A DNA stretch of 64,000 nt from Cucumis sativus (taxonomy: Eukaryota > Streptophyta > Magnoliopsida > Cucurbitales > Cucurbitaceae): contig NC_026657.2 in the NCBI RefSeq assembly GCF_000004075.3, positions 18,047,501 through 18,111,500 on the forward strand, read 5' to 3'. A model generated the notes under the pieces. It ran no database searches. It saw only the letters and a list, made by a program, of their open reading frames with translations, and had not been told where the DNA came from. The position numbers were made by a program, and so were the translations under genes. This document shows, in pieces, positions 49,052-62,972 of the stretch (the first letter of the stretch is position 1; the number at the start of each line of letters is the position of its first letter).

Positions 49052-49594
49052 ATGCTAAGAAAGTTAGCAAAAGAGGTAAAATTGAACCAAGGAACGAACT
49101 ATAGCTTAAGGGGTGATGGTGCCTTGATGAAATATGATAGGTTGTGTGTCCCTAGAAACCAAGGCATAAAAGATCAAATTTTAGAGGAAGCATATAGTTC
49201 TGCATATGCAATTCATTCTGGCAGTACAAAGATGTATAGAACTTTAATTTATTGGACCTTATGAGATATTAGAACGTATTGGGCTTGCAGCGTACAATAT
49301 GGTATTGCCTATGGAACTTTCGAGGATTTGTGATGTGTTTCATGTGCGATGTAGCGTAAGTACGTTTCTGATCCATCTCATATTCTTGAAACACAACCAG
49401 TTCATTTGAAAGAGAACTTGTCTTACAAAGAGGAGCCAACACAAATTCTTGATAAGAAAGAGCTGGTGCTAAGGAACTAAGTCATACCGTTAGTTAAAGT
49501 TCTTTGGGGGAACCATATTTATGAAGAAGCAACATGGGAGACTGAGCAGGCAATGAAGGCTCAATACCCACAGCGTTCCACATCATCACCATGA
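49052..49594 (+). pseudogene. Gypsy integrase remnant, unit 4 (core deleted)
   Basis: The H2C2 region is present up to STKMYRTL at about 49245, then joined directly to the GPYEILERIG block. The catalytic core and about 800 bp seen in unit 1 are missing. The chromodomain-like tail ends at a TGA at 49592. Confidence 0.8.
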
Positions 49595-49636
49595 TCGAAT
49601 TTCAAGGACGAAATTATTAAAAAGAAGATAGTAACG

Positions 49637-50935
49637 TGTAAGCCCTCGTTCTTTTCTCCTTTTATTTATTAATATTTTTAAGTTTGAAAAACAAGTTTAA
49701 ATCTAATAGTTAATGTCTAAAGGTTGAATTGTTTTAATAAGGTAAATTGGTTTTAATAAGAAAGTTTGGAACAAATTTAGGTTGGTTTAAGGCTTCGACT
49801 TTTTGAGGTTTGAAAAGAGTAAGGTAGGGGCAAAAAATGAGTTTATTTTGAAAGTGAGGGGTATTTTTGTCTATATCTATTATTAGTATTTTTCTTATAT
49901 GAAGCAATTAAAAGAAAAAGAGGAGGGGAACGTCTACAAGAGGTCTTGAGTGCACGCCCTCCCCTTCCTTCGAGTTGTTCCCTCTCTCCCACCTTGTTCT
50001 CTTTCCTTGGTTTGCCGCCATACCTGCCGCCTCGTCCTCACGTTTCAGGACAGCCACAAACCGCGTCGTTCATCTCCTTCGCGTCGTTTGGTGTCGCTTT
50101 GAAGCCTTGTCTCCATCTAATGACGCGTCACTCGATTCACCAGACGACGACGTGCACGCCGGCTAGCAAAGCCCTACCACATCACCCTTAACACAGTCGT
50201 AAGCCGGTTCTTCAACACCTCTCCTATAGCTGTCGTGCGTGGTAGCTGACTAGAGGCCAACCGAATCTTTGTCCATCTCCATTCTTCTTTCAGTTCCTAC
50301 TCTTAGAGTAAGATTTTTATGGTTCGGGGTTGTTTTCTTTAGGCGATTGTGAATACCTATTAAGTTTAGACATAAACTTAACTTTTTCCACAACATTTTG
50401 GATGTTAGATTTGATTATTATAGGAGTTGGAGTGTTGTCCAGCCGTTTAAGAACCCAAAATCGAGTGTTTTGACACAACTTTGGTAAATTTCTAAACTTC
50501 TTGGAGTCAATCTTAAATACCTGTTTGATTCTAGTGCTATCTTTAAGTAACCAATGATGGTGGACGGTTGATTTGAACTAAGAAGGTACTTAGGATGTTG
50601 CCCATTGAAATCAAGGGTACTATGTTGAGTTCTTGGTAACATTTGGAATAGTTTCCACAAATCATCTCTGGTTTTTATAGTGGTTTGAGGTACACAAGAA
50701 GAATTAAAATATACAATTTGATTCGTTTGAAAGTTCACTCAATTTCTAACAAGTTTCATGAATAAAATTTGAGCAAATTCTGAGGCTAAGTGAATGATTT
50801 TTGAAGTAGAAAATAGACCATAGACTTTTCACGTAATTCCAAGAAGCCTCTGGTTTTTCGAGTATCCAATAATGTATAGGTGGAATTAAAAGCTCTATTT
50901 GGTATGGTTAGAAAGCTTGTTAAATTTCCTACAAC
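49637..50935 (+). mobile_element. LTR-D left half, unit 4
   Basis: TGTAAGCCCTCG start, collinear with 34207..35509, ending with the AAC target copy (50933..50935) beside element B. Confidence 0.7.
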
Positions 50936-53900
50936 CACTACAACAAAATCTATCTACTACAACAGTTGTTTACATTAGAAAATGGAAGGGAGGAAAAAAA
51001 AACTGTCACAAAAGGTAAAAATACCCGTCATTTGTGGGAAAAGGCGAAATTTTTCAGATAGCATTTTTTGCGACAGTTATTTGATGTCGTAGAAGATACA
51101 TCAAATAATTTATTTAATTTATTAAAATTCAATTCAATTTAAATGAAAAGTAAAGGGTTTTAAGGCTTTTCCCCCAAATAAAAATTTCCCCAAATTAAAA
51201 ACCCTCATTCCTCTCGCAAATAAGCCATCTCAAAACGCGAAGAAGACCATCTTTGGATGACGCCCGTTCCCATCACCACCACCGCCTTCTCATTCCCGTC
51301 TCCTCACTCTATTACTATCGCAACCTCCTTTATCGAACGACAAACCTCCTCTATGATAACCTGTTTAATCTGTGCCTGTCATCTCCAATCCACCGCAATC
51401 TCTTCAACATTCAAACCACGACCGTCACCTCCTCTGTCGGTAAGTCATTTGTTCCTTTTCTCTTTCTCTCTCTTCGCAAAGTTGTTCTCTTGTCACTACT
51501 TCCCTCAACTCCATGAGTCGTCGGTAAGGTCTTAAATTTTCAACTTCGTTTGAATTTCCACTTTTGCGCAAACACCCCTATGTGATGTATGTGAAATAAA
51601 TGTTGGATTTATCTTTAACTTAAATTAGACCAAAAAATGTTAAGACTTGAAGCTGAAAGAGAGCAAGACAAAAAGGGAGAAGGTCCTGAAAATGTCCTTC
51701 ATGTGTTTAGGTTTATGAGATGTTTATTTAAGGAAATTTTGATTTAAGATATATTCTTTTATTATATGACACCTCCCCTTGTCTTAATTTTATATAATAC
51801 TATTTGGTGATGTGTTTTGTTTGTTTTTCTACTGTGCATTTTTTCATGAGAAGATTGTTCTTTGGTGTTTAGGGGAGCCTAATAACTTCATCCTTAGCTG
51901 AGCAAGAGTTCTCTAACTCTAACTTAGGAGGAGCCTAAAGGTAAGTATTTGTTGATGGTAGTAGACACAGTAGACCTTTATTTATCAACACTACAAGAAA
52001 AATGGTCTACGACGACAGTTATTTATTGTCGTGAACAAAATCCATGACAATTATTTTCAGTGATAGAAGCGGGAGTTATGGAAAGTCCTTCCATGACATT
52101 TTTCAAAAACTGTCTCCATAAGTTATTTCATTACATAACATAAATGTCGTTAGTTAGCATTCTACGACATCAAATAACTGTAATATTTTATTTTATGACA
52201 ATAAATAACTATCATCATTTATGTATTAACGACAGTTAAATAAATGTCATGAATTCGTTTATTGTGACATGTTTTAAATGTCACGAATATGTCAATTGCG
52301 ACAATTTTTTTTAAAAAATGTCATTGTTTTGCTACTGATGACATTATTTTTCTGTCAAAGATAGGCAATCGTGACAATTAATTTTGTAAAAAAAACTGTC
52401 ATTGTTTTCGTATTCACAACAATTAATAACTGTTAAAAATTCATATATTACGACATGTTTTTCCTGTTGCAAATTACTCGATTAGTACAGTTTTTTCCTG
52501 TTCTCCTTGCCACTCCGCCATTACACGAACCATTTGAATGACAATAATGTAGCTGACAATGACAATTTTGAATTTATAATATTGACACCCATATAGAAAA
52601 AATTAGCCAACATTTAATATATATACGCTATAATACAATTTATAATATTCGTACATTTCCAATCAAGTTCCAACAATTTACAAGTACAGAATCTCAGCCC
52701 TTAATCAAAAAATATTTTAAATAGCATCAGAATACATATAACAAGATTTTCTGCTAAAGCATAAACGACCAACCGAGAATGTTTGTCTCTGAAAATGTTC
52801 TTTGAAAGTAAACTCATGAAGTTGTCGACTCCAGTTGAACCTACGAAGACAACATGAATATAAGCATCCATCATAGAACAAGAGAGTACAACTCTTATAG
52901 AAAATTTCAACATTGAGAATTACCTATCACTACATACGTCGATAAGATAAACAACTACATAGCAGAGCACACATGTAGAATAACAACATCAACTTAACAT
53001 CCACTTGGTCTACCATATTGGAACTTTTTACAAATTACAACTCTTGTATCATTACTCTTTAGAAAACTTAGCTGGATATAAATAAGTAATCAACAAGAAA
53101 ATTCTTGAATAAGTAATCATAAGTAATAATCGAGATGAATGAAACTTAAGAATCCATTAGTAGTTCACTGTCACTAAGGTTGGAAGAAACGTTATCCAAC
53201 AAGAACCAAAAAGTTTCCATCTTAAGGAGTCAAACACTTTCAAATCTACAAATATCAGAAAGAAGACAGTTTTCATGTGCAATCCACTTCAGTTAATGAA
53301 GCCAAGAAATATTAAGGTACTAGGAAAATGAAACTAGAACAACTTGTATCATTTATGGCTTGACAGAATTTAAAGGTCTCCTAGTTTCTTATAAAAAAAA
53401 GCTCTACCAATGAGTACCGACATAAAATCCATGACAATTTACACAAGTACCAATTTAGCAATAGCAATAAGTACAGACATAACACCCATGGCAATTTACA
53501 CAAGTAGCAATAGTCAACCACTATAAGCATACTATTCATGATAAAAAAAAAATTGTAGCATCCTAGCAGGTATATTGTTGGTATCGATAGGTTGTTTTCA
53601 AGTATTTATCTTGTTTCGTAAAGCAAAAATTCAATAGTTTGTTTTAGCATATATAACCACTAAAATTGAATAATGACAAATCATCAAAGAGTGAAAAATG
53701 GAAAGCCAATAACTTCAACAAACTAAAGTTGTAAGAGTATATACTTTGAAATAAATATTACCTGTTAACTATATCGTTAGATTGTTCTTATCTTCTTTAT
53801 ATGTTAGAGGTATCCTCTTGAGTTGCTAGCCTTCATAAGATATATACCTTTATTATCTGACGTGCTCCATTTCTATTGGATGCTTGCCAATTCTCTATGA

Positions 53901-54404
53901 TCATACATCTGAAGGCTGAATCACATTTTCATCATGTAATCGGACTTTAGTGATTGGATTTGGACGTTTAAGATCATGCAAAATAAGAAGCACAAATGTA
54001 GATATGCAACGTAATATGTTTACAATAAGAAAACTAAAACTTCTAAATGAATTCTGAATCTTTATACACCCGAGTATGATGACATGCACAAAATTCTTCT
54101 CCTAGATTCAATGTATAGAGATGAATATTGTTTATGGATACCTTACTATGATTTCCTTACAATGTACAATCTACTTGAAGGTAGTTGAGGTTCTAAAGTA
54201 CCTAAATACACCGTTCCTACAAATTGGAACCGATAGTCTGTCAGAGATAAAAAATATCTAATATAAGAACTTTTGTGGTTAGCTTTTTGAACATCTTAAC
54301 TTTTAACAAGTCAATAAGAAATGGAAACAAGAGCATACCATTACAGAAAATCAAGCACATTTCAGCTTTAAAATTATTGTAAACATATATGGTTTAATTT
54401 AAAA

Positions 54405-54915
54405 TTAGAAACAATTGAAAATCTTCTTAGGAGCAGTTCCAGTAGCTCTGTGTTTGGCAGCAATTTCCTCTGCCTTTGCCTTTAGCTTTTCTTCTCCATG
54501 CTTTGCTTCAATTAACAACCTTATTTTCTTATGTTGTTTTGTGTATCAATGCTATTTTGTTCTTCATTTTCTCTATATACTCACCCTTCTTCTTCTCAAA
54601 TTTTTCATGCTCTCATTACAAAATCAATCCAAATGAAATCGACAAAAAAAAAAAAAAAACATAGTTGTAAAGAGCAGTTCCGTCAATGAAGAGAAATATC
54701 GAATTACAGATTTTGGAATCTTCACTGAGGTTGTGAGTTTATATTTAATGAATTTTTCTAAAATCTAGAACTAAAATCGTAAATAGCATCTACATACTAT
54801 ACAAATAAAACTTAAACACATTACATATATTTTGTTTTCTAATTACCTCAATTTGTTTTAGTTCAGCCTCAAGAGCTGCTTTCTTGTTGTTCTCCCATGA
54901 CCCAATGCGTTCCAT
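54405..54915 (-). pseudogene. Captured remorin fragment, element A copy in unit 4
   Basis: As in unit 3, with the same inserted base (GTTGTTAATTGAAGC), but the lost base in the AAAGGC run is present here. The C-terminal coiled coil is therefore frameshifted once rather than twice. Inactive. Confidence 0.8.
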
Positions 54916-56770
54916 CCAGAAAAAACACATATATAAAGCAAATAATAGCATCAAAGGGGTTAAATTCCATTGAGCTCCCTATTCAACTCTTCAGTATCAA
55001 TCAGAATTTTAGAATTATTAACCCAAGGGCTGAGAAATATAAAATAAATTTGGAAACAAAAGAAAATTCCATTGAGCTCTTTAAGGAGGAAGCAAAAGAT
55101 TGTATTCTTTTGAAATTAACTTTCTCAAAAGAAGCAACAATCTCTTATCACAAACTAGTAACATAGATTCCCCACTGCAAATAGGAGAAAAGAACTAACA
55201 TCAACAAAGTAGATAGAATTTTGGACAAAGAGTAACATAACATGAAGTTAGGAACATGCAGTAAACAAAATCTCATGAAGATTAAGCACATCAATACCCA
55301 CAACTAGATCCTAAAAAAAATAAGAATCTGAAACTAGATCCTGAATAATAGCATATCTTATAATCCAATGAACACCAATAATTATCCTACTGTGCAAACA
55401 TGGAAATTACTTATGTAGATTGGAACCCACAATTTTCAATTTGAAAATCTACTTCCTTGAACCAATGAAATCAATTAGTTCAAAGGAGTAACAAACTACA
55501 AACAAGTTAGCATTAATGAACCGTATCTACATTAAAATAATATAAATAAAAGACAAATTCACTCTCCCCTTTCTCTACTCCACCCCACTAAGTCTATATA
55601 TTTGTAATTTACCCACTCACTCAAAACATACCAATACTGAGAAAAAACGTCACTAAAGGAAATACCTCAACAACATTCAAGGAACAAATCAAGTGAGAGA
55701 AAACCTTTTCCAATTCCTTGCCATAAATCTACTAAATAATGCAAATTAACTATAAAAAAATTCAGAAATCAATGAATAGGTAATGATATTTTTACGAAAA
55801 TAATAAAGAATACTTGTTATCATATAATCTTAAAAATTAATGATACGCACAGAAGAAGTATTGAATAACATAATTCAAGGCTTGTTATGTGACTCAAACA
55901 TCCTATATCGGGACAAACACAATCACACAACATCATTAGCATTTCAATACATAAAAATAATATAATCTGTTTCTTTCCTTCATACAATCCTAAAGAGTTT
56001 ACAACTCTTTTTTTAAATATCTCATTCGTCTTTTGATATACGCTCATCTTGAAAATCCCCTCTCTCCAAAAAAAAAAAAAAAAGGACAGATTTCATTCTC
56101 CAATCTCTCCATCCATTTCCACACCAACCCCTAATATTTAATATTTACAAAGAATCTTATTAAAAAAAAAAAACTTAGCATGTTTTTCCAAAATGCCACT
56201 TAAACTAGTGGCATCATTGATCATTAATCTATCGATTGAGAGTGACAGAAACATCGATAGAGAGCTCTAACAAGAGAATATTAACATCACCATGCTAACC
56301 TTTTGAGTGGCTAAGAAAAATTGAGATGAAATTCTTCAAGACTTGAACTTCTCAATGTACTGTAACCCAACTTCGACTGAATCTACACGTAAACATTAAG
56401 TCATCAGAACTTGAATGTCATCAACACACAAAAAAAATTCATGCTTCTTGTATTCTACAAGATACTCTTATTACTTCATTGGTTGTCTTCAAACATTATC
56501 ACTTTCAATAAAAACAACCAAAGTCCATAAACAGATTGTATGTTATTATTGGAAAACAAATAATTGAAAACATAGGACCATTTTCAAACCATTAAGCAAT
56601 CACTATAGGACCAACCATCAATAAAAACATATTTACAAATATGTAAAGTAGATCAGATACGTCCAAAACTAAAGGACTAAATGAGTTAACGTCCAAAAAA
56701 AAAATCCAGACATGCATATACACACCAAATGCTTACAAAATCAATATAACAATCTTCCAAAGTACCCTAC

Positions 56771-56847
56771 CCAGAATAATAATCTCGTGACAAATAAGTG
56801 TCCTTAAGAGGACCAAATTGCACAAATAATCCCGTAGGTCGTCTGAC
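56771..56847 (-). pseudogene. Captured SR-protein RRM exon, element A copy in unit 4
   Basis: Same 77-bp frameshifted exon as at 41160..41236, with acceptor and donor retained. Confidence 0.65.
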
Positions 56848-58978
56848 CTGCAAAATACATACCGATGAAGAAGTTGATCAACTTAATAGAGAACAAAACC
56901 AAACACAATCTCCTTTTTCCCTTTGTCTTCTCAACAAAATAAAACGTTTCTTAGAATTTTCCTAATTCAAACGAACGAAAATCAATTAAAAATCAACTAA
57001 ATGCTTCATTGAGGCATTTCATCAAACACATTGTAATCAAACATATCGTAAGCAACCAAAATGCTTCATCACATAACCAACCATAAAGAAAAAATGTGAT
57101 TCACATTAGAAAAATGATCGTAAACAACAATATTGAATATGATGAATATGATGGTAGACAAAACAAACACATATCTCCTATAAAATCAAAACTATGAGGG
57201 ATGTTTTCATAAAAAGAACCATCAATATATCACATTGACTCATTCGCATGGAATCCAACATATAGGAGATGGGTTATGAAGCCATTGGAGAGTAAATTGC
57301 ATTCAACAAACAACCAAAGACAAAGTGGAATTGGAAATCAAAATTTCATCCATTTCGCAATTTGGGATTTAGGCAATGAGAATTCCCATCAAACATTAAA
57401 AAATTTGCCAACCTATTTTTTATCCAAAACTTCTCTAAAACCTTTAATTTAACACAATTCAAACCTAGGCATAATAAATTTCAGATATTAAAACCTAATT
57501 TTCAGCAATTTGCAGTGAATTTCGAAAGGACATAATTTTTTTTGATACTTACTGGAAATTCCCCAAAATGTAATTAACATTTGCTGGACAACACGATAAA
57601 ATCCTACAAAACCTGAATCTAATGTAAAAATAGGATGAAGTCGAAATGGAGCCACGGACGCGTGACGGGAAAAGAAAACCTGAGAGTGAGGGAGAAGACG
57701 CCGATGAGAGGTGGTAGCGGTGCGTTTGGCTGGTCAGCGCTCAGTCGCAGAAGCCACCGACGTTGGCAGTGGAGAGATTGAGAAAGATTGCAGTGAGGGG
57801 GAGGGTTTTCGAAATTTAGGGGCTTTCCTTTACTTTCTTTCTTTCCATTCTTTTAACTTAAAACAAATAAATTTTATTTTATTATTACTATTTAATGCAG
57901 TTAAAAAATGTCATAGATTTATGACATTAAAAACTGTCATAAATTTGGCCAATCCGAAAATTTCCATCTTTTCCCGCCAAAAATGGGCATTTTGACAATT
58001 TGTGACAGTTTTTTTGTTCTTCTTTTAATTTGGATTGTATACAAATGTCATAGAATGTCATTTTTCTTGTAGTGCAATTTGTGGGGTCTAATTGAATTTC
58101 TTTAACTTCAAATTTTGCTTCAATCCTTCTATTTTAGTATTTTTAGAATACTTAATTTTTGGCATTGGTGTTAATTTTGCTTTATTTTTGTCTTTACACT
58201 CTTAAATTAATTAACTTTTGGCATTTCGACTTCTTCGCTATATAAAGGTTAGTACTTACTTTTATATACTCAAGACTCTTTCTTATTTTAAGTTTTTCCA
58301 TTTTATTTTGATTTTTAATTACATGTTCTTTTGAAAATTGTTTGTTTATCTATTAATGTTGAGAATATCATAAATGTTCTCTACATTTTTTATTATTGAA
58401 ATTTTGGGGGTTCTTTTTTTTTTTTTTTTTTTTTTTTGCTATTTTCACTATTTTCACTTTGCGGGAGAACAAAAAGGTAGAAGTAAAACATTTTATGTTT
58501 TATTTTATATTTTACTAAAATACTTTTTAGCAAGAGTAATACGTAAATGTAAAAATACTTTTTAGCAAGTGTAATATGTAAACTCCACCATTTGTGTATG
58601 GAAGGTGTTTGTGAATATGCCTGAGAGATGTGGATTGTGGCTTTGTTTTATACAATTTGTTTTAAGCATATTTTGACTGTTGAACTGGAAATGGACTTTT
58701 AGAATCCAACCCATTTGCTTTAATTGCACAAATCTCTAGTGGAAGGATTTGGCTGCAACTCATGCAGTCTAAATAATGGTTTGTTATTATTGTTAGCCTA
58801 TTGGTACAATTCTAGTGTAATTATTAGAAACTTCCTGCCTTGAGTTTGGTATTTACTCACTAACTTTTCATGGTTGAATTTTAAGATCTATTTGAACTAT
58901 CAACCCGAATTTGGAACTTCAATGTTGGGGCTTTGGTGAAAGAAAATGCTTGAACCCAAATTTGAATTGAATTGTATA

Positions 58979-61010
58979 TGTAAAGTCCCAAAGGTAAAAT
59001 ATATATATATATACATTTTTATTTTCTTTTCTTTTCTTTTTCTTTTCTTTTCTCTCTTCTCCTTCCTCCCCGTGCGTTCTCCTTCCGTTCGCAGCAAGCA
59101 GCCGCTGACCATCCCTTCTCCTCTCCGTTCCGCCAGATCGAGCCGAACTCAACCGCAACATCTGTTTCTTCCTCCGTTCACCGAAGCCGAACCCACTTTC
59201 TTTCTTCTTTGATCCAAAACTGTCGCTGTAACCGTCGCGCCGCCGCGTAACTTTCCGTCCAGATCTGCACCGCAAGACCTTCCGCCGTTGCAACCGTTGC
59301 TCTTTCTCCGCTGCCCAGCCATCTCAGTCGGTTCTGTCTCCGTCGAAGCCACGGTTCTGCAACCGTCTCCGCCGGTTCTGTCTTCGTGAAGCCCTGCCGC
59401 GCAACCTCTGTTTCGAGCCGCCGCCCATTCCGTTCTCCTCTGTTTTCTGCACTGCCGCGCGACTCTCCGGCCGCGTCAGATCGTTGATCGATTTTGAGGC
59501 AGCCGCCACGTCTCCTTTGGCCGACCGCTGACCGACCCACACTTAGGATTTTTGCTGCGAGTCCGACAGTCGTGCGTTGAGGTGTGCTGCTGTCTCTGTT
59601 TTACAATTTTATCGAGGTTGCTTTGTTGGTAACAACTTAAGTATGAATGGTAATTGGTTTCAAAGTGGTTCAAGTGTTATGGTTGGAATGTTTAGCTAAT
59701 TTGTTAATTGGTTCTTGAAGGTGTTGGGAGTAACGTTGGGCTCCCTTAAATTCACAACCAATTTGTGAATTGTTGAGGGTTCAGTTCGCCAATATATCGG
59801 TGAGTTGGAACTTACGTTGAGGAAAGTAAGTGAGATATGTATCGTGGAAGTAATTGAATTTTGTGTTGTTGTGCTTAGGATTGTTTCGAGGACGTTAGTT
59901 GATTAAGGAGCTTCCCCAACTTTGAGGTAAGGGACTTTCTACTGGACTCACCTAAAGTTTTGAGTTGTGTTGGACTGTATGGATGATGATTAAGATGTAC
60001 ATGTTTGGTTGCAGACTAAATGTTTAGTGTATGTTGTATTTGACTGGAAACATATATATATACATTGATGTGTGAATTGATGTGGATTGCCGAAAGTATA
60101 CATGTGAATGACTGAAATTATGCTTATGTGTACATGATGATATTAATAGATTGTGCTGTATAAAGATTTGGATGTGAAACAGTGAATTTGTTTCGGTTGG
60201 ATGTGGATTATACTGAACTGTGGTTTGTGCTGGTGAACTGAGGGGTGTATTGACTGTATAGTTTGATTGACTGACGTATTAGTATATTATTGACAAACAT
60301 ATGACTAAAGTGAGATAAGTTGACTGTTAGGACGTCGAGAGAAAGAACGTTATGTTTTGAAGTAACTGAAAGATGGATTGAATGGAATGAGGGGATAAAT
60401 TGTTAGGTTGTATTGGGATGTTTACCTTGTAGGTGTCCCACGGGACCACCAATTTATTTTGCACCTTCGGGAGCATTTGACTGATATGTGTTTCTGCAGA
60501 ACACTTGACTGATATGTACGTCCCTCGGGGCGTTAGACTGATATGTACGTCTCTCGGGGCGTTAGACTGAGATGTGTATCCTACGGGATCACAAGACTGC
60601 GACTGTACAGGGTGTCCCAATAGAACTTTAACAATTTATTTTCCCCTGACGAGACCAGTAGAGGGTCTCTTACTGAGTATTGTTATACTCACCCTTCTTA
60701 TGTTTAATTTTCAGGCAAAGGAAATAAAGGTGGCAAACCGGCGAGGGCAGGAAGGAAGCGTGATTGCCATAGGGAATGTGTTATTTTGCTTCCGCTTATG
60801 ATTTCTTTTAAGGTTTAAGATGTACTAAAACTTAGTTTACAAACTTTTATTTGTAAATAGTGTTATTGTTAAGTTTTCTTGAATATTTGAAAATCAGGCC
60901 TGACATGTTTTGTTTTTAAATTGACTTATGTTTCAATTTGTATCAACCAAAGTCTTTTGTCAAAAAAAAATTAACGACCTCGACTTACCCAGAAAAGTTG
61001 GGTCGTTACA
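58979..61010 (+). mobile_element. Solo LTR-C (2,032 bp, TSD GTATA)
   Basis: Starts TGTAAAGTCCCAAAGG, has a CT-rich leader at 59020..59570, and ends GTTGGGTCGTTACA. GTATA flanks both sides (58974..58978 and 61011..61015). Unit 4 shows the empty site TTGTATATTTATT at about 43353. No internal retroelement sequence is present. Open frames at 58900..59673 and 60327..60801 belong to the LTR. Confidence 0.9.
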
Positions 61011-62972
61011 GTATATTTATTAATCTCTAAAAAGTTTGGTAGTGTGACCTACAACAGTTTGACAACGATTTTAAGGATTAAGAAAATGTTGGAGTTTGAA
61101 AGGAAGAAATCAAAATTTCCAAGAAACAAGCAAACATAGTAAAGAAGAAAATGGGAAATGGTGAAATGAACGTGTTGCACTAAAATCCAAGTTTTAACTG
61201 TTTCCATGTCTTTGCTGCCTTCTCATATTTCAAAGGGAGAGAGTTGGTTTCTTGTTTTTGTTATTATTTTTTTCCATATTGTTTTGTTTTATGTTGAGCA
61301 ATTAAATTGAAATAGCATTCAAGTATGTTAATTTGAAAAATATTGATCATTATTATTTAATTCTTGTTTTTTGTTTACTATGATTGTGGAGTTCTATTCT
61401 CTATTATTACGCAAGGACTACTCTTGTCAATTACTGTTCTATATCTTTGCTGAAGACATGATACTAGTAATGGTGGCTTGAACATTTGACATGAGAATGA
61501 TTACAACACTGCCTCATGGAAAATCTTCACGTAAGTTCTTCTCTTCAATAGTTAAATATCTTATAAGACAATAAACATAAATTGCATATTTTCTGAGATA
61601 AGATGATAGATACATGTCAAATCTTTCCTTGGTTATTGAACCTTGGTTAATGAACACATGGATGAGTGGGTATGGCTGAGAGAGTCCAAGATATAATGAA
61701 TACTTTAGTGAGTCATGTTGGATTGCCAGCCGAAGCCATTTTTTTCTAGGATTTTCTGGTGAATAAGTTGCATTTCTGCAGAACGAAGAATTATAACCAT
61801 ACACAAAATCTAATCATGAACCGATAAAACTGGTGGTGGAAATCCAGTTTTTTCAGTTGCATTTAAAGACACAGATTTCTACTCAGGAAGAAAATGGTAT
61901 GTATAAGGGGACATTAGTGGCATATGTGAATTAAAAGACAATCTTGTTTGTTTTCTATTTTGATCTCAGTATTTACATTGCTCAAAAATTGGAAACTTGA
62001 CTTCATTGAAATAGGAAATTGAATTTGTCACTTTTGGTTAGTGTTCTTGTACTGCAGCTTTGTTGAGCAGTATCCAAATAAAGTTGTTTGTGTGAAGTGA
62101 AAATAAGGATTATTGTGAATTAGTTTATGGTGTGCAACCATTGAAATTGACAAGGAAGACCTGAGATATTTAATATGGAAATTACGTACCTTATTTAATA
62201 TCTGTTTGATAACCTTTTGTTCTTATTTTCTCACAACTTTTGGTGAACTTTTCACCTTCCTTGAAAATACATCTGAATCCTAAGCCATATTAAAAAAAAA
62301 AAAAGAAACACAAATGAAGTTTGTAAAAACTACCTATTTAGCTTTCTCACTTTTGACATGCTTTTTGTCCTTTTTGAAAACGTTTTCTTTATTAAAAGAA
62401 GTTTGGTGAATTACACATAGTGAAAGTAGTGTTTATAAGCTTAATCTAACTTTTCTTGACAAGGAAAAAATGTCATAATATACGAATTTGTGACATTTTG
62501 TTACTGTCGTCAATATCAAAATAATGACAATTTAATTTTATAAAAACTGTCATGATTGGCCGATCCTTGACAAGGAAAAAATGTCCTAATATACGAATTC
62601 CTTACATTATTGTAACTGTCGTCAATATAAAAAAGATGATATTTATTTTTAAAAAAACTATCACGATTGACATATTCTTGAAATATAAAAAAATGTCACA
62701 ATGAACGAATTCGGGACATTTTTGTAACTGTCGTTAATATGCAAATGATAATAGTTATTTGTTGTCTAAAATAAAATATGATAGTTATTTGTTGTCATAA
62801 AATAGTAATTATTAACATTTATTTTCTGTTATGAAAAAAATTATTGTGACAGTATTTTCAAACTGTCATGGAAGGACTTTCCACAACAGGGATACTACGA
62901 CTGTAAATAACTATCACAGATTTTGTTCACGACAGAAAATAACTGTCGTAGTAGACCATTTTTGTTGTAGTG

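Larger units (their letters stand above)
51989..58074 (+). mobile_element. CACTA element A, complete copy (6,086 bp, TSD CAA)
   Basis: CAA at 51986..51988 and 58075..58077; perfect 16-bp ends. It differs from the unit-3 copy by scattered substitutions and small indels only. It has the same captured exons on the minus strand and no transposase. Confidence 0.9.
43091..58707 (+). repeat. Tandem array unit 4 (15,617 bp, reference period)
   Basis: From AACCCATTTG at 43091 to the same word at 58708. It contains one of each part: the right portion of element B, LTR-D right half, peptide gene, integrase remnant, LTR-D left half, the left portion of B, element A, and the following 0.6 kb of B. No private insertion was found in it. 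Confidence 0.9.
50936..62972 (+). mobile_element. CACTA element B spanning units 4 and 5, with element A and a solo LTR inside
   Basis: Left terminus CACTACAACAAAATCTATC, right terminus CATTTTTGTTGTAGTG. Nested insertions are element A (51989..58074) and LTR-C (58979..61010). Without them B is about 3.9 kb. As at 45312, the right target copy is mutated (CTT instead of AAC), which shows that units 4 and 5 share a common ancestor after that change. Confidence 0.75.
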
